Shown piece by piece: positions 26,137 to 41,713 of a stretch of DNA of 64,000 nt. Both the position numbers and the translations under genes were made by a program. Origin of the DNA: Pseudomonas guariconensis (GTDB lineage Bacteria; Pseudomonadota; Gammaproteobacteria; Pseudomonadales; Pseudomonadaceae); assembly GCF_024127895.1 (NCBI RefSeq), contig NZ_JAMYBK010000010.1:80893-144892 (forward strand), written 5' to 3'. Each line of letters opens with the position of its first letter. Position 1 is the first letter of the stretch. Under the pieces are notes generated by a model that did not search any database, had not been told where the DNA came from, and saw only the letters and a list, made by a program, of their open reading frames with translations.

Positions 26137-26550
26137 ATGTCCGATTCGGCAGGACTCATCGCCCACAACTGGGGCTTTGCCATCTTCCTCCTGGGTGTCG
26201 TCGGCCTGTGCGCCTTCATGCTCGGCCTCTCCAGCCTGCTCGGCAGCAAGGCTTGGGGTCGCGCCAAGAACGAACCCTTCGAATCGGGCATGCTGCCCGT
26301 CGGCAGCGCCCGCCTGCGCCTGTCCGCCAAATTCTATCTGGTCGCGATGCTGTTCGTGATCTTCGATATCGAAGCCCTCTTTCTCTTTGCATGGTCCGTG
26401 TCGGTGCGCGAAAGCGGCTGGACCGGATTCGTCGAAGCACTCGTTTTCATAGCAATTCTGTTGGCAGGTCTTGTCTACCTTTGGCGGGTCGGGGCGCTCG
26501 ATTGGGCGCCCGAGGGTCGCCGCAAGCGGCAAGCGAAGCTGAAACAATGA
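26137..26550 (+). CDS. nuoA: NADH-quinone oxidoreductase subunit A
   Basis: 137 residues, small membrane subunit of complex I with three membrane helices. The conserved motif '[35 protein letters not shown]' carries the Glu and Asp residues near the quinone-site loop. AAGGA precedes the ATG. First gene of the 13-gene nuo operon, which encodes the proton-pumping NADH:quinone oxidoreductase of the inner membrane. Confidence 0.95.
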   Translation: MSDSAGLIAHNWGFAIFLLGVVGLCAFMLGLSSLLGSKAWGRAKNEPFESGMLPVGSARLRLSAKFYLVAMLFVIFDIEALFLFAWSVSVRESGWTGFVEALVFIAILLAGLVYLWRVGALDWAPEGRRKRQAKLKQ

Positions 26551-26559
26551 GGCTTTGGC

Positions 26560-27237
26560 ATGCAATACAATCTCACCAGAATCGATCCGGATGCGCCCAA
26601 CGAGCAGTATCCTGTCGGTGATCGGGAAACCGTCACCGATCAGCTGCTAGAGGACCAGGTCCACAAGAACATCTTCATGGGCAAGCTCGAAGATGTGCTG
26701 CGTGGCGCGGTCAACTGGGGCCGCAAGAACTCCCTCTGGCCGTACAACTTCGGCCTGTCCTGCTGCTACGTGGAAATGACCACGGCCTTCACGGCGCCCC
26801 ACGACATCGCCCGCTTCGGCGCCGAAGTCATCCGGGCCTCGCCGCGCCAGGCCGACTTCATGGTCATCGCCGGTACCTGCTTCATCAAGATGGCGCCGAT
26901 CATCCAGCGCCTGTACGAGCAGATGCTCGAGCCGAAGTGGGTGATTTCCATGGGCTCGTGTGCCAACTCCGGTGGCATGTACGACATTTACTCGGTCGTT
27001 CAGGGGGTCGACAAGTTCCTCCCCGTGGATGTCTACGTGCCTGGCTGCCCGCCTCGCCCCGAAGCTTTCCTGCAAGGCCTGATGCTGCTGCAGGAGTCGA
27101 TCGGCCAGGAGCGACGCCCGCTTTCCTGGGTCGTCGGCGATCAAGGCATTTATCGTGCCGAGATGCCCGCCCAGAAAGACCTGCGTCGTGAACAGCGCAT
27201 CCAGGTCACCAACCTGCGCAGCCCCGACGAAGTCTGA
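26560..27237 (+). CDS. nuoB: NADH-quinone oxidoreductase subunit B
   Basis: 225 residues. Binds the terminal [4Fe-4S] cluster N2 that passes electrons to quinone. The ligands are visible as Cys68-Cys69, Cys134 and Cys163 ('LSCCYVEM', 'MGSCANSGG', '[10 protein letters not shown]'). Located nine bases after nuoA. The C-terminal extension after the core is normal for Pseudomonas and Escherichia. Confidence 0.96.
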   Translation: MQYNLTRIDPDAPNEQYPVGDRETVTDQLLEDQVHKNIFMGKLEDVLRGAVNWGRKNSLWPYNFGLSCCYVEMTTAFTAPHDIARFGAEVIRASPRQADFMVIAGTCFIKMAPIIQRLYEQMLEPKWVISMGSCANSGGMYDIYSVVQGVDKFLPVDVYVPGCPPRPEAFLQGLMLLQESIGQERRPLSWVVGDQGIYRAEMPAQKDLRREQRIQVTNLRSPDEV

Positions 27238-27248
27238 TCCAGCGACAT

Positions 27249-27276
27249 GCCGCCCGCTCCCGAAGGAGCCGGCGGC
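27249..27276 (+). promoter_or_regulatory. Intercistronic hairpin between nuoB and nuoC
   Basis: GCCGCC and GCTCC arms pair with GGAGC and GGCGGC around a CGAA tetraloop. The stem is strong, but no T-run follows, so it is more likely an RNA-stability or processing element than a terminator. Confidence 0.5.
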
Positions 27277-27298
27277 CTGGCTTCATTCTCTACGTTGA

Positions 27299-29098
<1,800 letters not shown>

Positions 29099-29100
29099 GC

Positions 29101-29598
29101 ATGAACAGCACGCTTATCCAAACCGACCGTTTCGTCCTGAGCGAAACCGAGCGCTCGGCCATCGAGCACGAGATGCACCACTACGAGGACCCGCGCGCGG
29201 CGTCCATCGAAGCCCTGAAGATCGTCCAGAAGGAACGCGGCTGGGTGCCGGACGGCGCCATCTACGCCATCGGCGAAGTCCTCGGCATCCCCGCCAGCGA
29301 CGTCGAGGGCGTGGCCACCTTCTACAGCCAGATCTTCCGCCAGCCGGTCGGCCGTCACATCATCCGCGTCTGCGACAGCATGGTCTGCTACATCGGCGGC
29401 CATGAGTCGGTGGTCAGCCAGATCCAGAGCGAACTGGGCATCGGCCTCGGCCAGACCACCCCGGACGGCCGCTTCACCCTGCTGCCGGTCTGCTGCCTGG
29501 GCAACTGCGACAAGGCCCCGGCCCTGATGATCGACGACGACACCTTTGGCGACGTGCAACCTGCCGGCGTTGCCAAGCTGCTGGAGGGCTACGCATGA
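29101..29598 (+). CDS. nuoE: NADH-quinone oxidoreductase subunit E
   Basis: 165 residues, thioredoxin-like subunit holding the [2Fe-2S] cluster N1a. The ligand pairs are visible: Cys91-X4-Cys96 and Cys132-X3-Cys136 ('[10 protein letters not shown]', '[10 protein letters not shown]'). Two bases after nuoCD, and its 3' end overlaps nuoF by four bases. Part of the NADH-oxidising module with NuoF and NuoG. Confidence 0.96.
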   Translation: MNSTLIQTDRFVLSETERSAIEHEMHHYEDPRAASIEALKIVQKERGWVPDGAIYAIGEVLGIPASDVEGVATFYSQIFRQPVGRHIIRVCDSMVCYIGGHESVVSQIQSELGIGLGQTTPDGRFTLLPVCCLGNCDKAPALMIDDDTFGDVQPAGVAKLLEGYA

Positions 29599-30959
29599 CC
29601 ATCACTTCCTTCGGCCCGGCCAACCGCATCGCGCGTTCGGCCGAAACCCATCCGCTGACCTGGCGCCTGCGCGACGACGGCGAGCCGGTGTGGCTCGACG
29701 AGTACCAGGCCAAGAACGGCTATGCCGCCGCCCGCAAGGCGTTGGCCGAAATGTCCCAGGACGACATCGTCCAGACCGTCAAGGATTCCGGCCTCAAGGG
29801 CCGTGGCGGCGCGGGCTTCCCCACCGGCGTGAAGTGGGGCCTGATGCCCAAGGACGAGTCCTTGAACATCCGCTACCTGCTGTGCAACGCGGACGAGATG
29901 GAGCCCAACACCTGGAAGGACCGCATGCTGATGGAGCAACAGCCCCATCTGCTGGTCGAAGGCATGCTGATCAGCGCCCGCGCCCTGAAGGCCTACCGCG
30001 GCTACATCTTCCTGCGCGGCGAGTACACCACCGCGGCGAAGCACCTCAACCGCGCCATCGACGAAGCCAAGGCCGCGGGCCTCTTGGGCAAGAACATCCT
30101 CGGTTCGGGCTTCGACTTCGAGCTGTTCGTGCACACCGGTGCCGGGCGCTACATCTGCGGTGAAGAGACCGCACTGATCAACTCCCTGGAAGGCCGCCGC
30201 GCCAACCCGCGCTCCAAGCCGCCCTTCCCTGCCGCCGTCGGCGTGTGGGGCAAGCCGACCTGCGTCAACAACGTCGAGACCCTGTGCAACGTGCCAGCCA
30301 TCGTTGGCAACGGCGTCGACTGGTACAAGTCGCTGGCCCGCGAAGGCAGCGAGGACCACGGCACCAAGCTGATGGGCTTCTCCGGCAAGGTGAAGAACCC
30401 GGGCCTGTGGGAGCTGCCGTTCGGCGTCACCGCCCGCGAGCTGTTCGAGGACTATGCCGGTGGCATGCGCGACGGCTACAAGCTCAAGTGCTGGCAGCCA
30501 GGCGGCGCCGGTACCGGCTTCCTGCTGCCCGAACACCTGGATGCGCAAATGTACGCCGGCGGCATCGCCAAGGTCGGTACGCGCATGGGCACAGGCCTGG
30601 CCATGGCGGTGGACGACAGCATCAACATGGTGTCGCTGCTGCGCAACATGGAGGAGTTCTTCGCCCGCGAGTCCTGCGGCTGGTGCACCCCGTGCCGCGA
30701 CGGCCTGCCCTGGAGCGTGAAGATGCTCCGCGCCCTGGAGAAGGGCCAAGGCAAACCGGAAGACATCGAGACCCTGCTGGGCCTGGTCAACTTCCTCGGC
30801 CCCGGCCGCACCTTCTGCGCCCACGCCCCGGGCGCCGTCGAGCCGCTGGGCAGTGCCATCAAGTATTTCCGGTCGGAGTTCGAGGCCGGCGTCGCCGCCC
30901 ACACGGGCAGCGAGGCCCTGCGCCCGAACCTGGCCAAGCCGATCGTGGTCGGCGCATAA
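29595..30959 (+). CDS. nuoF: NADH-quinone oxidoreductase subunit F (NADH- and FMN-binding)
   Basis: 454 residues. The flavin/NADH loop '[10 protein letters not shown]' is at residues 69-78. The [4Fe-4S] cluster N3 is bound by Cys361, Cys364, Cys367 ('[12 protein letters not shown]') and Cys408. This subunit takes the hydride from NADH onto FMN. Its ATG overlaps the nuoE stop. A 133-base gap, long for this operon, follows before nuoG. Confidence 0.96.
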   Translation: MTITSFGPANRIARSAETHPLTWRLRDDGEPVWLDEYQAKNGYAAARKALAEMSQDDIVQTVKDSGLKGRGGAGFPTGVKWGLMPKDESLNIRYLLCNADEMEPNTWKDRMLMEQQPHLLVEGMLISARALKAYRGYIFLRGEYTTAAKHLNRAIDEAKAAGLLGKNILGSGFDFELFVHTGAGRYICGEETALINSLEGRRANPRSKPPFPAAVGVWGKPTCVNNVETLCNVPAIVGNGVDWYKSLAREGSEDHGTKLMGFSGKVKNPGLWELPFGVTARELFEDYAGGMRDGYKLKCWQPGGAGTGFLLPEHLDAQMYAGGIAKVGTRMGTGLAMAVDDSINMVSLLRNMEEFFARESCGWCTPCRDGLPWSVKMLRALEKGQGKPEDIETLLGLVNFLGPGRTFCAHAPGAVEPLGSAIKYFRSEFEAGVAAHTGSEALRPNLAKPIVVGA

Positions 30960-30970
30960 CAAGATGAAGC

Positions 30971-30992
30971 GCGGGTGGTCCGTGCCACCCGC
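30971..30992 (+). promoter_or_regulatory. Intercistronic hairpin between nuoF and nuoG
   Basis: GCGGGTGG (30971-30978) pairs exactly with CCACCCGC (30985-30992). No T-run follows. It sits in the longest gap of the nuo operon and could set RNA stability or act as a processing site. Confidence 0.5.
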
Positions 30993-31092
30993 CGGCCTCG
31001 CAGGCTCGCCCGGCCCTCACCGCGCGAGCCGCAGGCACACCGATTTCCATTAGCCACGCCTGCTCACGCGGGCCAACGAAGAACTTTGAACC

Positions 31093-33807
31093 ATGGCCAC
31101 TATCCACGTAGACGGCAAAGCGCTCGAAGTCAACGGTGCGGACAACCTGTTACAGGCCTGTCTGTCACTCGGCCTCGACATCCCCTATTTCTGCTGGCAC
31201 CCGGCGCTCGGTAGCGTCGGTGCCTGCCGGCAGTGCGCGGTCAAGCAGTACACCGACGAGAACGACACCCGTGGTCGTATCGTCATGTCCTGCATGACCC
31301 CTGCCTCCGACGGCACCTGGATCTCCATCGACGATGAAGAGTCCAAGGCGTTTCGCGCCAGCGTCGTCGAATGGCTGATGACCAACCACCCGCACGACTG
31401 CCCGGTGTGCGAGGAAGGCGGTCACTGCCACCTGCAGGACATGACGGTAATGACCGGCCACAACGAGCGCCGCTACCGTTTCACCAAGCGTACTCACCAG
31501 AACCAGGACCTCGGCCCGTTCATCGCCCATGAGATGAACCGCTGCATTGCCTGCTACCGCTGCGTGCGCTACTACAAGGACTATGCCGGCGGCACCGACC
31601 TGGGTGTCTACGGCGCCCACGACAACGTGTACTTCGGTCGCGTCGAGGACGGCGTGCTGGAGAGCGAGTTCTCCGGCAACCTGACCGAGGTCTGCCCGAC
31701 CGGTGTGTTCACCGACAAGACCCACTCCGAGCGCTACAACCGCAAGTGGGACATGCAGTTCGCCCCGAGCATCTGCCACGGCTGCTCCAGCGGCTGCAAC
31801 ATCAGCCCCGGCGAGCGCTACGGCGAACTGCGCCGTATCGAGAACCGCTTCAACGGCTCGGTCAACCAGTACTTCCTGTGCGACCGTGGCCGCTTCGGCT
31901 ATGGCTACGTCAACCGCAAGGACCGTCCGCGCCAGCCGATGCTCGCCGACGGTACCAAGCTGGGCCTGGACGCCGCCCTGGACAAGGCTGCCGACCTGCT
32001 GCGCGGCCGCACCATCGTCGGCATCGGCTCGCCGCGCGCGAGCCTGGAGAGCAACTACGGCCTGCGCGAGCTGGTCGGTGCCGAGTACTTCTACTCGGGC
32101 ATGGAGGCCGGTGAGCTGGCCCGCGTGCGCCTGGCCCTGAACGTGCTGAACGACAGCCCGCTGCCCGTGCCGACCCTGCGCGAGATCGAGGACCACGATG
32201 CCGTGTTCGTCCTCGGCGAGGACCTGACCCAGACCGCCGCCCGTGTCGCCCTGGCCGTGCGCCAGGCCACCAAGGGCAAGGCCGAGGCCATGGCCGACGC
32301 CATGAAGGTCCAGCCGTGGCTCGACGCCGCGGTGAAGAACATCGGCCAGCACGCCCTGTACCCGCTGTTCATCGCCAGCCTGGCCGAGACCAAGCTCGAC
32401 GACGTCGCCGAGGAATGCGTCCACGCAGCCCCGGCCGACCTCGCCCGCCTGGGCTTCGCCGTGGCCCACGCCATCGACCCGAGCGCTCCGGCCGTCGAGG
32501 GCCTGGACAGCGAAGCCAAGGCCCTGGCCCAGCGTATCGCCGATGCCCTGGTCGCCGCCCAGCGTCCGCTGGTCGTGGCCGGTACGTCGCTGGCCGACCC
32601 GGCGCTGATCGAGGCCGCCGCCAACATCGCCAAGGCCCTGAAGCTGCGCGAGAAGAACGGTTCGCTGAGCCTGGTGGTGCCCGAAGCCAACAGCCTGGGC
32701 ATGGCCATGATGGGCGGCGAGTCCGTGGACGCCGCGCTGGACGCGGTGATCAGCGGCAAGGCCGACGCCATCGTGGTACTGGAGAACGACCTGTACGCCC
32801 GGGTGCCGGCCGCCAAGGTCGATGCGGCCCTGGCCGCGGCCAAGGTGGTGATCGTCGCCGACCACTCCAAGACTGCCACCACCGCTCGCGCCCACCTGGT
32901 GCTGCCAGCTGCCTCCTTCGCCGAAGGCGACGGCACCCTGGTCAGCCAGGAAGGCCGTGCCCAGCGCTTCTTCCAGGTATTCGACCCGCAGTACCTGGAC
33001 AGCAGCATCCTGATCCACGAAGGCTGGCGCTGGATGCACGCCCTGCGTGCCACCCTGCTGAACAAGCCGGTCGACTGGACCCAGCTGGACCACGTCACCA
33101 GCGCCTGCGCCGAAGCCGCACCGCAACTGGCCGGCATCGTCAATGCCGCGCCGAGCGCCGCGTTCCGCATCAAGGGCCTGAAGCTGGCGCGCGAGCCGTT
33201 GCGCTACTCCGGCCGTACCGCGATGCGCGCCAACATCAGCGTGCATGAGCCACGCACCCCGCAAGACAAGGACAGCGCCTTCGCCTTCTCCATGGAAGGC
33301 TACTCGGGCAGCGCCGAGCCGCGCCAGCAGGTGCCGTTCGCCTGGTCGCCGGGCTGGAACTCGCCGCAGGCCTGGAACAAGTTCCAGGACGAGGTCGGTG
33401 GTCACCTGCGCGCGGGCGACCCAGGTATCCGCCTGATCGAGTCTCAAGGCGATCGCCTGAACTGGTTCACCGCCATCCCGGGCGCCTTCAACCCGGCCCG
33501 TGGCACCTGGCAGGCCGTGCCCTTCTACCACCTGTTCGGCAGCGAGGAGAACTCGTCGCGTGCCGCCCCGGTGCAGGAGCGCATTCCGGCCGCCTACGTG
33601 GCCCTGGCCAAGTCCGAGGCCGACCGCCTGGGCGTCAACGACGGCGCCCTGCTCAGCCTGAACGTGGCGGGCCAGTCGCTGCGCCTGCCGCTGCGTGTCA
33701 ATGAACAGCTGGGCGCAGGCCTGGTCGCCCTGCCGAAAGGCCTGGCCGGTATTCCGCCAGCGATCTTCGGCGCAACCGTCGAAGGCCTGCAGGAGGCAGC
33801 ACAATGA
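31093..33807 (+). CDS. nuoG: NADH-quinone oxidoreductase subunit G
   Basis: 904 residues, the large iron-sulfur subunit. An N-terminal [2Fe-2S] ferredoxin domain (Cys34, Cys45, Cys48, Cys67) is followed by the His/Cys-bound N5 site ('[15 protein letters not shown]') and the N4 site ('[16 protein letters not shown]' with a later 'CPTG'). The extra N7 cluster motif 'CHGCSSGCN' seen in E. coli-type NuoG is also present. The rest is a molybdopterin-oxidoreductase-like fold without cofactor function. Its stop overlaps nuoH by four bases. Confidence 0.96.
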   Translation: MATIHVDGKALEVNGADNLLQACLSLGLDIPYFCWHPALGSVGACRQCAVKQYTDENDTRGRIVMSCMTPASDGTWISIDDEESKAFRASVVEWLMTNHPHDCPVCEEGGHCHLQDMTVMTGHNERRYRFTKRTHQNQDLGPFIAHEMNRCIACYRCVRYYKDYAGGTDLGVYGAHDNVYFGRVEDGVLESEFSGNLTEVCPTGVFTDKTHSERYNRKWDMQFAPSICHGCSSGCNISPGERYGELRRIENRFNGSVNQYFLCDRGRFGYGYVNRKDRPRQPMLADGTKLGLDAALDKAADLLRGRTIVGIGSPRASLESNYGLRELVGAEYFYSGMEAGELARVRLALNVLNDSPLPVPTLREIEDHDAVFVLGEDLTQTAARVALAVRQATKGKAEAMADAMKVQPWLDAAVKNIGQHALYPLFIASLAETKLDDVAEECVHAAPADLARLGFAVAHAIDPSAPAVEGLDSEAKALAQRIADALVAAQRPLVVAGTSLADPALIEAAANIAKALKLREKNGSLSLVVPEANSLGMAMMGGESVDAALDAVISGKADAIVVLENDLYARVPAAKVDAALAAAKVVIVADHSKTATTARAHLVLPAASFAEGDGTLVSQEGRAQRFFQVFDPQYLDSSILIHEGWRWMHALRATLLNKPVDWTQLDHVTSACAEAAPQLAGIVNAAPSAAFRIKGLKLAREPLRYSGRTAMRANISVHEPRTPQDKDSAFAFSMEGYSGSAEPRQQVPFAWSPGWNSPQAWNKFQDEVGGHLRAGDPGIRLIESQGDRLNWFTAIPGAFNPARGTWQAVPFYHLFGSEENSSRAAPVQERIPAAYVALAKSEADRLGVNDGALLSLNVAGQSLRLPLRVNEQLGAGLVALPKGLAGIPPAIFGATVEGLQEAAQ

Positions 33808-34811
33808 GCTGGTTCACCCCCGAAGTGATCGAAGTGATCCTCTCCGTCGTCAGGGCCATCGTGGTCCTGCTGGCGGTGGTGGTCTGCGGCGCGCTGCTCA
33901 GCTTCGTCGAGCGCCGCCTGCTGGGCTGGTGGCAGGACCGCTACGGTCCGAACCGCGTCGGCCCGTTCGGCATGTTCCAGATCGCCGCCGACATGCTGAA
34001 GATGTTCTTCAAGGAAGACTGGAACCCGCCCTTCGTCGATCGCATGATCTTCACCCTGGCGCCCGTGGTGGCCATGAGCGCCCTGCTGATCGCCTTCGTG
34101 ATCATCCCGATCACCCCGACCTGGGGCGTTGCCGACCTGAACATCGGCTTGCTGTTCTTCTTCGCCATGGCCGGCCTTTCGGTCTATGCGGTGCTGTTCG
34201 CCGGCTGGTCGTCGAACAACAAGTACGCCCTGCTCGGCAGCCTGCGGGCCTCGGCGCAGACCGTGTCGTACGAAGTGTTCCTGGGCCTGGCGCTGATGGG
34301 CGTGGTGGTTCAGGCCGGTTCGTTCAACATGCGCGACATCGTCGACTACCAGGCGCAGAACCTGTGGTTCATCATTCCGCAGTTCTTCGGCTTCTGCACC
34401 TTCTTCATCGCTGGCGTCGCCGTGACCCACCGTCACCCGTTCGACCAGCCGGAAGCGGAACAGGAACTGGCCGACGGCTACCACATCGAGTATGCCGGCA
34501 TGAAGTGGGGCATGTTCTTCGTCGGCGAGTACATCGGCATCATCCTGATCTCGGCGCTGCTGGTGACCCTGTTCTTCGGCGGCTGGCACGGCCCGTTCGG
34601 CCTGCTGCCACAGGTACCGTTCCTGTGGTTCGCGCTCAAGACCGCGTTCTTCATCATGCTGTTCATCCTGCTGCGCGCCTCGATCCCGCGCCCACGCTAT
34701 GACCAGGTGATGGACTTCAGCTGGAAGTTCTGCCTGCCGCTGACCCTGATCAATTTGCTGGTGACCGCTGCGATCGTGCTCTACAACACGCCAGCCGTCG
34801 CGGCCCAGTGA
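33804..34811 (+). CDS. nuoH: NADH-quinone oxidoreductase subunit H
   Basis: 335 residues with about eight membrane helices. The conserved matrix-loop motif '[22 protein letters not shown]' and the acidic E-channel residues near '[19 protein letters not shown]' are present. The subunit lines the quinone tunnel and joins the peripheral arm to the membrane arm. ATGA overlap with nuoG. Confidence 0.96.
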   Translation: MSWFTPEVIEVILSVVRAIVVLLAVVVCGALLSFVERRLLGWWQDRYGPNRVGPFGMFQIAADMLKMFFKEDWNPPFVDRMIFTLAPVVAMSALLIAFVIIPITPTWGVADLNIGLLFFFAMAGLSVYAVLFAGWSSNNKYALLGSLRASAQTVSYEVFLGLALMGVVVQAGSFNMRDIVDYQAQNLWFIIPQFFGFCTFFIAGVAVTHRHPFDQPEAEQELADGYHIEYAGMKWGMFFVGEYIGIILISALLVTLFFGGWHGPFGLLPQVPFLWFALKTAFFIMLFILLRASIPRPRYDQVMDFSWKFCLPLTLINLLVTAAIVLYNTPAVAAQ

Positions 34812-34822
34812 GGATTTGACCC

Positions 34823-35371
34823 ATGTTCAAATATATCGGCGATATCGTTAAGGGCACCGGCACCCAGCTGCGCAGCCTGGCGATGATATTTTCCCACGGG
34901 TTCCGCAAGCGCGACACCCTGCAGTACCCCGAAGAACCTGTGTACCTGCCGCCGCGCTACCGTGGCCGCATCGTCCTGACCCGCGACCCCGACGGCGAGG
35001 AGCGCTGCGTGGCGTGCAACCTCTGCGCGGTGGCCTGCCCGGTCGGCTGCATCTCGCTGCAGAAGGCCGAGACCGAGGACGGCCGCTGGTATCCGGAGTT
35101 CTTCCGCATCAACTTCTCGCGCTGCATCTTCTGCGGCCTGTGCGAGGAAGCGTGCCCGACCACCGCGATCCAGCTGACCCCGGATTTCGAAATGGCCGAG
35201 TTCAAGCGTCAGGACCTGGTGTACGAGAAGGAAGACCTCCTGATCTCCGGCCCCGGCAAGAACCCTGACTACAACTTCTACCGTGTTGCGGGCATGGCCA
35301 TCGCCGGCAAGCCGAAAGGCGCCGCGCAGAACGAAGCCGAGCCGATCAACGTGAAGAGCTTGCTCCCATAA
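34823..35371 (+). CDS. nuoI: NADH-quinone oxidoreductase subunit I
   Basis: 182 residues with two bacterial-ferredoxin motifs that hold clusters N6a and N6b: Cys62, 65, 68, 72 and Cys101, 104, 107, 111. Eleven bases after nuoH. It passes electrons from NuoG to NuoB. Confidence 0.96.
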   Translation: MFKYIGDIVKGTGTQLRSLAMIFSHGFRKRDTLQYPEEPVYLPPRYRGRIVLTRDPDGEERCVACNLCAVACPVGCISLQKAETEDGRWYPEFFRINFSRCIFCGLCEEACPTTAIQLTPDFEMAEFKRQDLVYEKEDLLISGPGKNPDYNFYRVAGMAIAGKPKGAAQNEAEPINVKSLLP

Positions 35372-35381
35372 GGACAGAAAG

Positions 35382-35882
35382 ATGGAATTCGCTTTCTACT
35401 TCGCATCCGGGATCGCCGTGGTCTCCACCCTTCGGGTGGTGACCGGCACCAACCCCGTGCACGCCCTGCTCTACCTGATCATTTCCCTGATCTCCGTGGC
35501 GATGATCTTCTTCTCCCTGGGTGCACCGTTCGCCGGCGCCCTGGAAGTGATCGCCTACGCTGGCGCCATCATGGTGCTGTTCGTCTTCGTGGTGATGATG
35601 CTCAACCTCGGGCCGGCCTCGGTCGCCCAGGAACGCGGCTGGCTCAAGCCAGGCATCTGGGCCGGGCCGGTATTCCTGGCCGCCCTGCTGCTGCTGGAGC
35701 TGCTCTACGTGCTGTTCGCCGAGCCGAGCGGCGCGGCCATCAGCGGTACCACCGTGGACGCCAAGACCGTCGGCATCAGCCTGTTCGGTCCTTACCTGCT
35801 GGTGGTCGAACTGGCCTCGATGCTGCTGCTCGCCGCAGCCGTCACGGCCTTCCACCTGGGCCGCAACGAGGCGAAGGAGTAA
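35382..35882 (+). CDS. nuoJ: NADH-quinone oxidoreductase subunit J
   Basis: 166 residues with five predicted membrane helices, including the conserved third helix '[20 protein letters not shown]' that contributes to the proton path. Ten bases after nuoI and three before nuoK. Confidence 0.95.
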   Translation: MEFAFYFASGIAVVSTLRVVTGTNPVHALLYLIISLISVAMIFFSLGAPFAGALEVIAYAGAIMVLFVFVVMMLNLGPASVAQERGWLKPGIWAGPVFLAALLLLELLYVLFAEPSGAAISGTTVDAKTVGISLFGPYLLVVELASMLLLAAAVTAFHLGRNEAKE

Positions 35883-35885
35883 ATC

Positions 35886-36190
35886 ATGCCTGCTATCCCT
35901 CTCGAGCACGGTCTGGCAGTCGCCGGCATCCTGTTCTGCCTCGGTCTGGTCGGCCTGATGGTCCGGCGCAACATTCTCTTCGTACTCATGAGCCTGGAAG
36001 TCATGATGAACGCCTCTGCCCTGGCGTTCATCGTCGCCGGCAGCCGCTGGGTGCAACCGGATGGACAGGTGATGTTCATCCTGGTGATCAGCCTGGCGGC
36101 GGCCGAGGCCAGCATTGGCCTGGCGATCCTGCTGCAGCTGTATCGCCGCTTCCACACTCTCGACATCGATGCTGCCAGTGAGATGCGCGG

Positions 36191-36194
<4 letters not shown>
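35886..36194 (+). CDS. nuoK: NADH-quinone oxidoreductase subunit K
   Basis: 102 residues with three membrane helices and the conserved membrane glutamates in '[15 protein letters not shown]' and '[13 protein letters not shown]'. The antiporter-like small subunit of complex I. Its end overlaps nuoL by four bases. Confidence 0.96.
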
Positions 36195-38044
<1,850 letters not shown>

Positions 38045-38084
38045 CTATGAACCTTGCGACTTTGCGAAAGGAAACGAACCCGTC

Positions 38085-39617
38085 ATGATTCTGCCTTGGC
38101 TGATCCTGATCCCCTTCATCGGCGGCCTCCTGTGCTGGCTGGGTGAGCGCTTCGGCACCACCCTGCCTCGCTGGATCGCGCTGCTGACCATGTCCCTGTT
38201 GCTCGGTATCGGCCTGTGGCTGTGGGGCAACGGCGACTACACCCTGGCCCCGGCTCCGGGCGCGGAACCGGCCTGGACCCTGGAATACAAGCTCCAGTGG
38301 ATCCAGCGCTTCGGCATCAGCATCCACCTGGCCCTCGATGGCCTGTCGCTGCTGATGATCCTGCTGACCGGCCTGCTCGGCGTACTGTCGGTGCTGTGCT
38401 CCTGGAAAGAGATCCAGCGCCATGTCGGCTTCTTCCACCTCAACCTGATGTGGATCCTCGGTGGCGTGGTCGGTGTGTTCCTGGCCCTGGACCTGTTCCT
38501 GTTCTTCTTCTTCTGGGAAATGATGCTGGTGCCGATGTACTTCCTCATCGCGCTCTGGGGTCACAGCTCCGCGGACGGCAAGAAGACCCGGATCTACGCC
38601 GCGACCAAGTTCTTCATCTTCACCCAGGCCAGCGGCCTGATCATGCTGGTGGCGATCCTCGGCCTGGTGCTGGTCAACTACAACGCCACCGGCGTCATCA
38701 CCTTCAACTACAGCGACCTGCTCAAGGCGCAGATGCCGGCCGGCACCGAGTTCCTGCTGATGCTGGGCTTCTTCATCGCCTTCGCGGTGAAGCTGCCGGT
38801 GGTGCCGTTCCACTCCTGGCTGCCTGACGCCCACGCCCAGGCGCCGACCGCAGGCTCCGTGGACCTGGCGGGCATCCTGCTGAAGACCGCGGCCTATGGC
38901 CTGCTGCGCTTCGCCCTGCCGCTGTTCCCGAATGCCTCGGCGGAGTTCGCGCCGGTGGCCATGGCCCTGGGCCTGATCGGTATCTTCTACGGTGCCTTCC
39001 TGGCCTTCGCGCAAACCGACATCAAGCGCCTGGTCGCCTTCTCCAGCGTCTCGCACATGGGCTTCGTGCTGATCGGCATCTACTCCGGCAGCCAGCAGGC
39101 CCTGCAGGGCGCGGTGATCCAGATGCTGGCCCACGGCCTGTCGGCCGCCGCGCTGTTCATCCTCGCCGGCCAGCTGTACGAACGCCTGCACACCCGCGAC
39201 ATGCGCCAGATGGGTGGCCTGTGGCACCGCATCGCCTACCTGCCGGCGATCAGCCTGTTCTTCGCCGCCGCCTCGCTGGGCCTGCCGGGCACCGGTAACT
39301 TCGTCGGCGAATTCCTGATCCTGATCGGCAGCTTCGCCAGCGTGCCATGGATTGCCGTGATCGCCACCACTGGCTTGGTCTTCGGCTCCGTGTACTCGCT
39401 GATCATGATCCACCGAGCCTACTTCGGCCCGGCCAAGACCGACGCCGTGCTGGCCGGCATGGATGGCCGCGAACTGGTCATGGTCCTGGGCCTGGCGGTG
39501 CTGCTGGTCCTGCTGGGCGTGTACCCGCAGCCGTTCCTGGATACCTCTGCCGCCACCATGAGCGGTGTGCAGCAGTGGCTCGGTTCCGCTTTCACTCAAC
39601 TCGCTTCGGCCCGGTAA
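38085..39617 (+). CDS. nuoM: NADH-quinone oxidoreductase subunit M (proton-pumping)
   Basis: 510 residues, 14 membrane helices, antiporter-like. '[19 protein letters not shown]' carries the conserved Glu of helix 5, and '[22 protein letters not shown]' is the broken helix typical of this family. Forty bases after nuoL with its own AAAGGAAAC ribosome-binding site. Confidence 0.96.
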   Translation: MILPWLILIPFIGGLLCWLGERFGTTLPRWIALLTMSLLLGIGLWLWGNGDYTLAPAPGAEPAWTLEYKLQWIQRFGISIHLALDGLSLLMILLTGLLGVLSVLCSWKEIQRHVGFFHLNLMWILGGVVGVFLALDLFLFFFFWEMMLVPMYFLIALWGHSSADGKKTRIYAATKFFIFTQASGLIMLVAILGLVLVNYNATGVITFNYSDLLKAQMPAGTEFLLMLGFFIAFAVKLPVVPFHSWLPDAHAQAPTAGSVDLAGILLKTAAYGLLRFALPLFPNASAEFAPVAMALGLIGIFYGAFLAFAQTDIKRLVAFSSVSHMGFVLIGIYSGSQQALQGAVIQMLAHGLSAAALFILAGQLYERLHTRDMRQMGGLWHRIAYLPAISLFFAAASLGLPGTGNFVGEFLILIGSFASVPWIAVIATTGLVFGSVYSLIMIHRAYFGPAKTDAVLAGMDGRELVMVLGLAVLLVLLGVYPQPFLDTSAATMSGVQQWLGSAFTQLASAR

Positions 39618-39624
39618 GAGCGCT

Positions 39625-41094
39625 ATGGAATTCACCACTCAACACTTCATCGCATTGGCGCCGATACTGATCACCACCATCACCACGGTGGTGGTGATGC
39701 TGGCCATCGCCTGGCGCCGTAACCACTCGCAGACCTTCCTGCTGTCCACCGTGGGCCTGAACCTGGCCCTGCTGTCGATCCTCCCGGCGTTGAAGGTCGC
39801 GCCGCTGGCGGTCACCTCGCTGGTCACCTTCGACAAGTTCGCCTGCCTGTACATGGCGCTGGTCCTGGTGGCCACGCTGGCCTGCGTCACCCTCGCCCAC
39901 GCCTACCTGGGCGAGGGCTCAAAGGGCTACCCAGGCAACCGCGAAGAGCTGTACCTGCTGCTGCTGATGTCTGCCCTGGGTGGCCTGGTGCTGGTCAGCG
40001 CCAACCACCTGGCTGGCCTGTTCATCGGCCTCGAGCTGCTGTCGGTCCCGGTCTACGGCCTGGTGGCGTATGCCTTCTTCAACAAGCGCTCGCTGGAAGC
40101 CGGCATCAAGTACATGGTGCTCTCTGCGGCGGGTTCGGCCTTCCTGCTGTTCGGCATGGCCCTGCTGTACGCCGACGCCGGCAGCCTGACCTTCGACGGC
40201 ATCGGCAAGGCCCTGGCCAGCACCGGCATGCCGAGCCTGCTGGCCCAACTGGGCCTGGGCATGATGCTGGTCGGCCTGGCATTCAAGCTGTCGCTGGTGC
40301 CCTTCCACCTGTGGACCCCGGACGTCTACGAAGGCGCCCCGGCACCGGTCGCCGCGTTCCTGGCCACGGCCAGCAAGGTCGCGGTGTTCGCCGTGGTGGT
40401 ACGCCTGTTCATGCTCTCCCCTGCTGCCAGCAGCGGCGTGCTGAGCACCGTCCTGGCAGTGATCGCGGTCGCCTCGATCCTGATCGGCAACCTGCTGGCG
40501 CTGACCCAGAGCAACCTCAAGCGTCTGCTCGGTTACTCGTCCATCGCCCACTTCGGCTACCTGGTGATCGCCCTGGTGGCGAGCAAGGGCCTGGCCACCG
40601 AAGCCATCGGCGTGTACCTGGTCACCTACGTGATCACCAGCCTGGGCGCCTTCGGCGTGATCACCCTGATGTCCTCGCCTTACGGCGGCCGTGACGCCGA
40701 CGCCCTGTACGAGTACCGTGGCCTGTTCTGGCGCCGTCCGTACCTGACCGCGGTGCTCACCGTGATGATGCTGTCGCTGGCCGGTATCCCGCTGACCGCG
40801 GGCTTCATCGGCAAGTTCTACATCATCGCTACCGGCGTCGAGTCGCACCTGTGGTGGCTGGTCGGCGCCCTGGTGATCGGTAGCGCCATCGGCGTGTACT
40901 ACTACCTGCGCGTCATGGTCACCCTGTACCTGGTCGAGCCGAACCTGCGTCGCCACGACGCCCCGCTGAAGTGGGAACAGCGCACCGGCGGCGTCATGCT
41001 GCTGGCCATCGCCATCCTCGCCTTCGTCCTCGGCGTGTATCCGCAGCCACTGCTGGAACTGGTGCAACAGGCCGGCTTGCAACTGGTCGGCTGA
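39625..41094 (+). CDS. nuoN: NADH-quinone oxidoreductase subunit N (proton-pumping)
   Basis: 489 residues, 14 membrane helices, antiporter-like. The family pattern '[30 protein letters not shown]' is present. The start is the ATG at 39625, seven bases after the nuoM stop; the longer frame overlaps nuoM. Last gene of the operon, followed directly by a strong terminator. Confidence 0.95.
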   Translation: MEFTTQHFIALAPILITTITTVVVMLAIAWRRNHSQTFLLSTVGLNLALLSILPALKVAPLAVTSLVTFDKFACLYMALVLVATLACVTLAHAYLGEGSKGYPGNREELYLLLLMSALGGLVLVSANHLAGLFIGLELLSVPVYGLVAYAFFNKRSLEAGIKYMVLSAAGSAFLLFGMALLYADAGSLTFDGIGKALASTGMPSLLAQLGLGMMLVGLAFKLSLVPFHLWTPDVYEGAPAPVAAFLATASKVAVFAVVVRLFMLSPAASSGVLSTVLAVIAVASILIGNLLALTQSNLKRLLGYSSIAHFGYLVIALVASKGLATEAIGVYLVTYVITSLGAFGVITLMSSPYGGRDADALYEYRGLFWRRPYLTAVLTVMMLSLAGIPLTAGFIGKFYIIATGVESHLWWLVGALVIGSAIGVYYYLRVMVTLYLVEPNLRRHDAPLKWEQRTGGVMLLAIAILAFVLGVYPQPLLELVQQAGLQLVG

Positions 41095-41112
41095 TCGCCT
41101 GGCAGAAACAAG

Positions 41113-41140
41113 ACACCCCGCTCATGCGGGGTGTTTTTTT
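41113..41140 (+). terminator. Rho-independent terminator of the nuo operon
   Basis: A 9-bp perfect stem (ACACCCCGC / GCGGGGTGT) with a TCAT loop is followed by a run of seven T. It begins 19 bases after the nuoN stop. Confidence 0.93.
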
Positions 41141-41162
41141 ATGGGCTGGCCACAAAGGCATG

Positions 41163-41453
41163 TCATACCGTGCCAGGTGTCTCGGCACTCTCACGGCTCG
41201 GCTTGCCTGCCCTGCCTGGATTACGGGCGGCACGTCGCAGTTCGCCATAGGCGCTGGGCAGGTGCACATCGGGGTTCGGCATGCCGCTGGGGGATAGCTC
41301 ATGGGTCATCTCGAACTGGGCACGTACCGACCAGCCACAGGCTTCGTTGATGCATTGCAGGTAGGCGACCCTGAGAAAGACGTGCCGCCCTTCGCTGGTT
41401 CGAATGCGCATTCGGCTGTTGCAATGAGGGCAGACCAGCTTGTAGCTACTCAC
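41163..41453 (-). CDS. Ogr/Delta-like zinc-finger transcription activator (phage-derived)
   Basis: 96 residues starting with GTG at 41453, five bases after a perfect AGGAGGT. Two Cys pairs, 'LVCPHCNSRMRIRTSEG' and 'LQCINEACGWSVRAQFEMTHELSPSGMP', match the Cys-X2-Cys...Cys-X4-Cys zinc finger of P2 Ogr and P4 Delta, which switch on phage late genes. Upstream in-frame Met codons lie in non-coding-looking DNA. It stands divergent from a CI-type repressor and next to other P2-like relics, but no phage late operon is present in the window. Confidence 0.8.
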   Translation of the reverse strand: MSSYKLVCPHCNSRMRIRTSEGRHVFLRVAYLQCINEACGWSVRAQFEMTHELSPSGMPNPDVHLPSAYGELRRAARNPGRAGKPSRESAETPGTV

Positions 41454-41713
41454 ATCGACCTCCTGCCGGACATCCGGGACGCCATGAGGCTGCCTGGTGA
41501 TGTCGAGCAGTCCCGCTCCCGTACGTCCATTACCCTGGCCGATTCTTGTAGGCCAATTCTGCAATTCTCGTAGGCATGCGCCCATGCAAATGTGGGATTT
41601 TTCGTCGCTATCATATTGCGTACCATTCGAAGCTGAGTGGGATCCTGCCAATATATTCAAATCGAGTATTCATTTCCTACGCATCTTATCAGAGCTCGCT
41701 ACGGATATTCATA
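41454..41713. promoter_or_regulatory. Divergent control region between ogr-like and cI-like genes
   Basis: AT-rich 260 bases holding the opposed promoters. A 12-base direct repeat, ATTCT(T/C)GTAGGC, occurs at 41542-41553 and again at 41564-41575, exactly 22 bases apart (about two helical turns). This spacing suits a repressor or activator operator pair. Confidence 0.5.
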
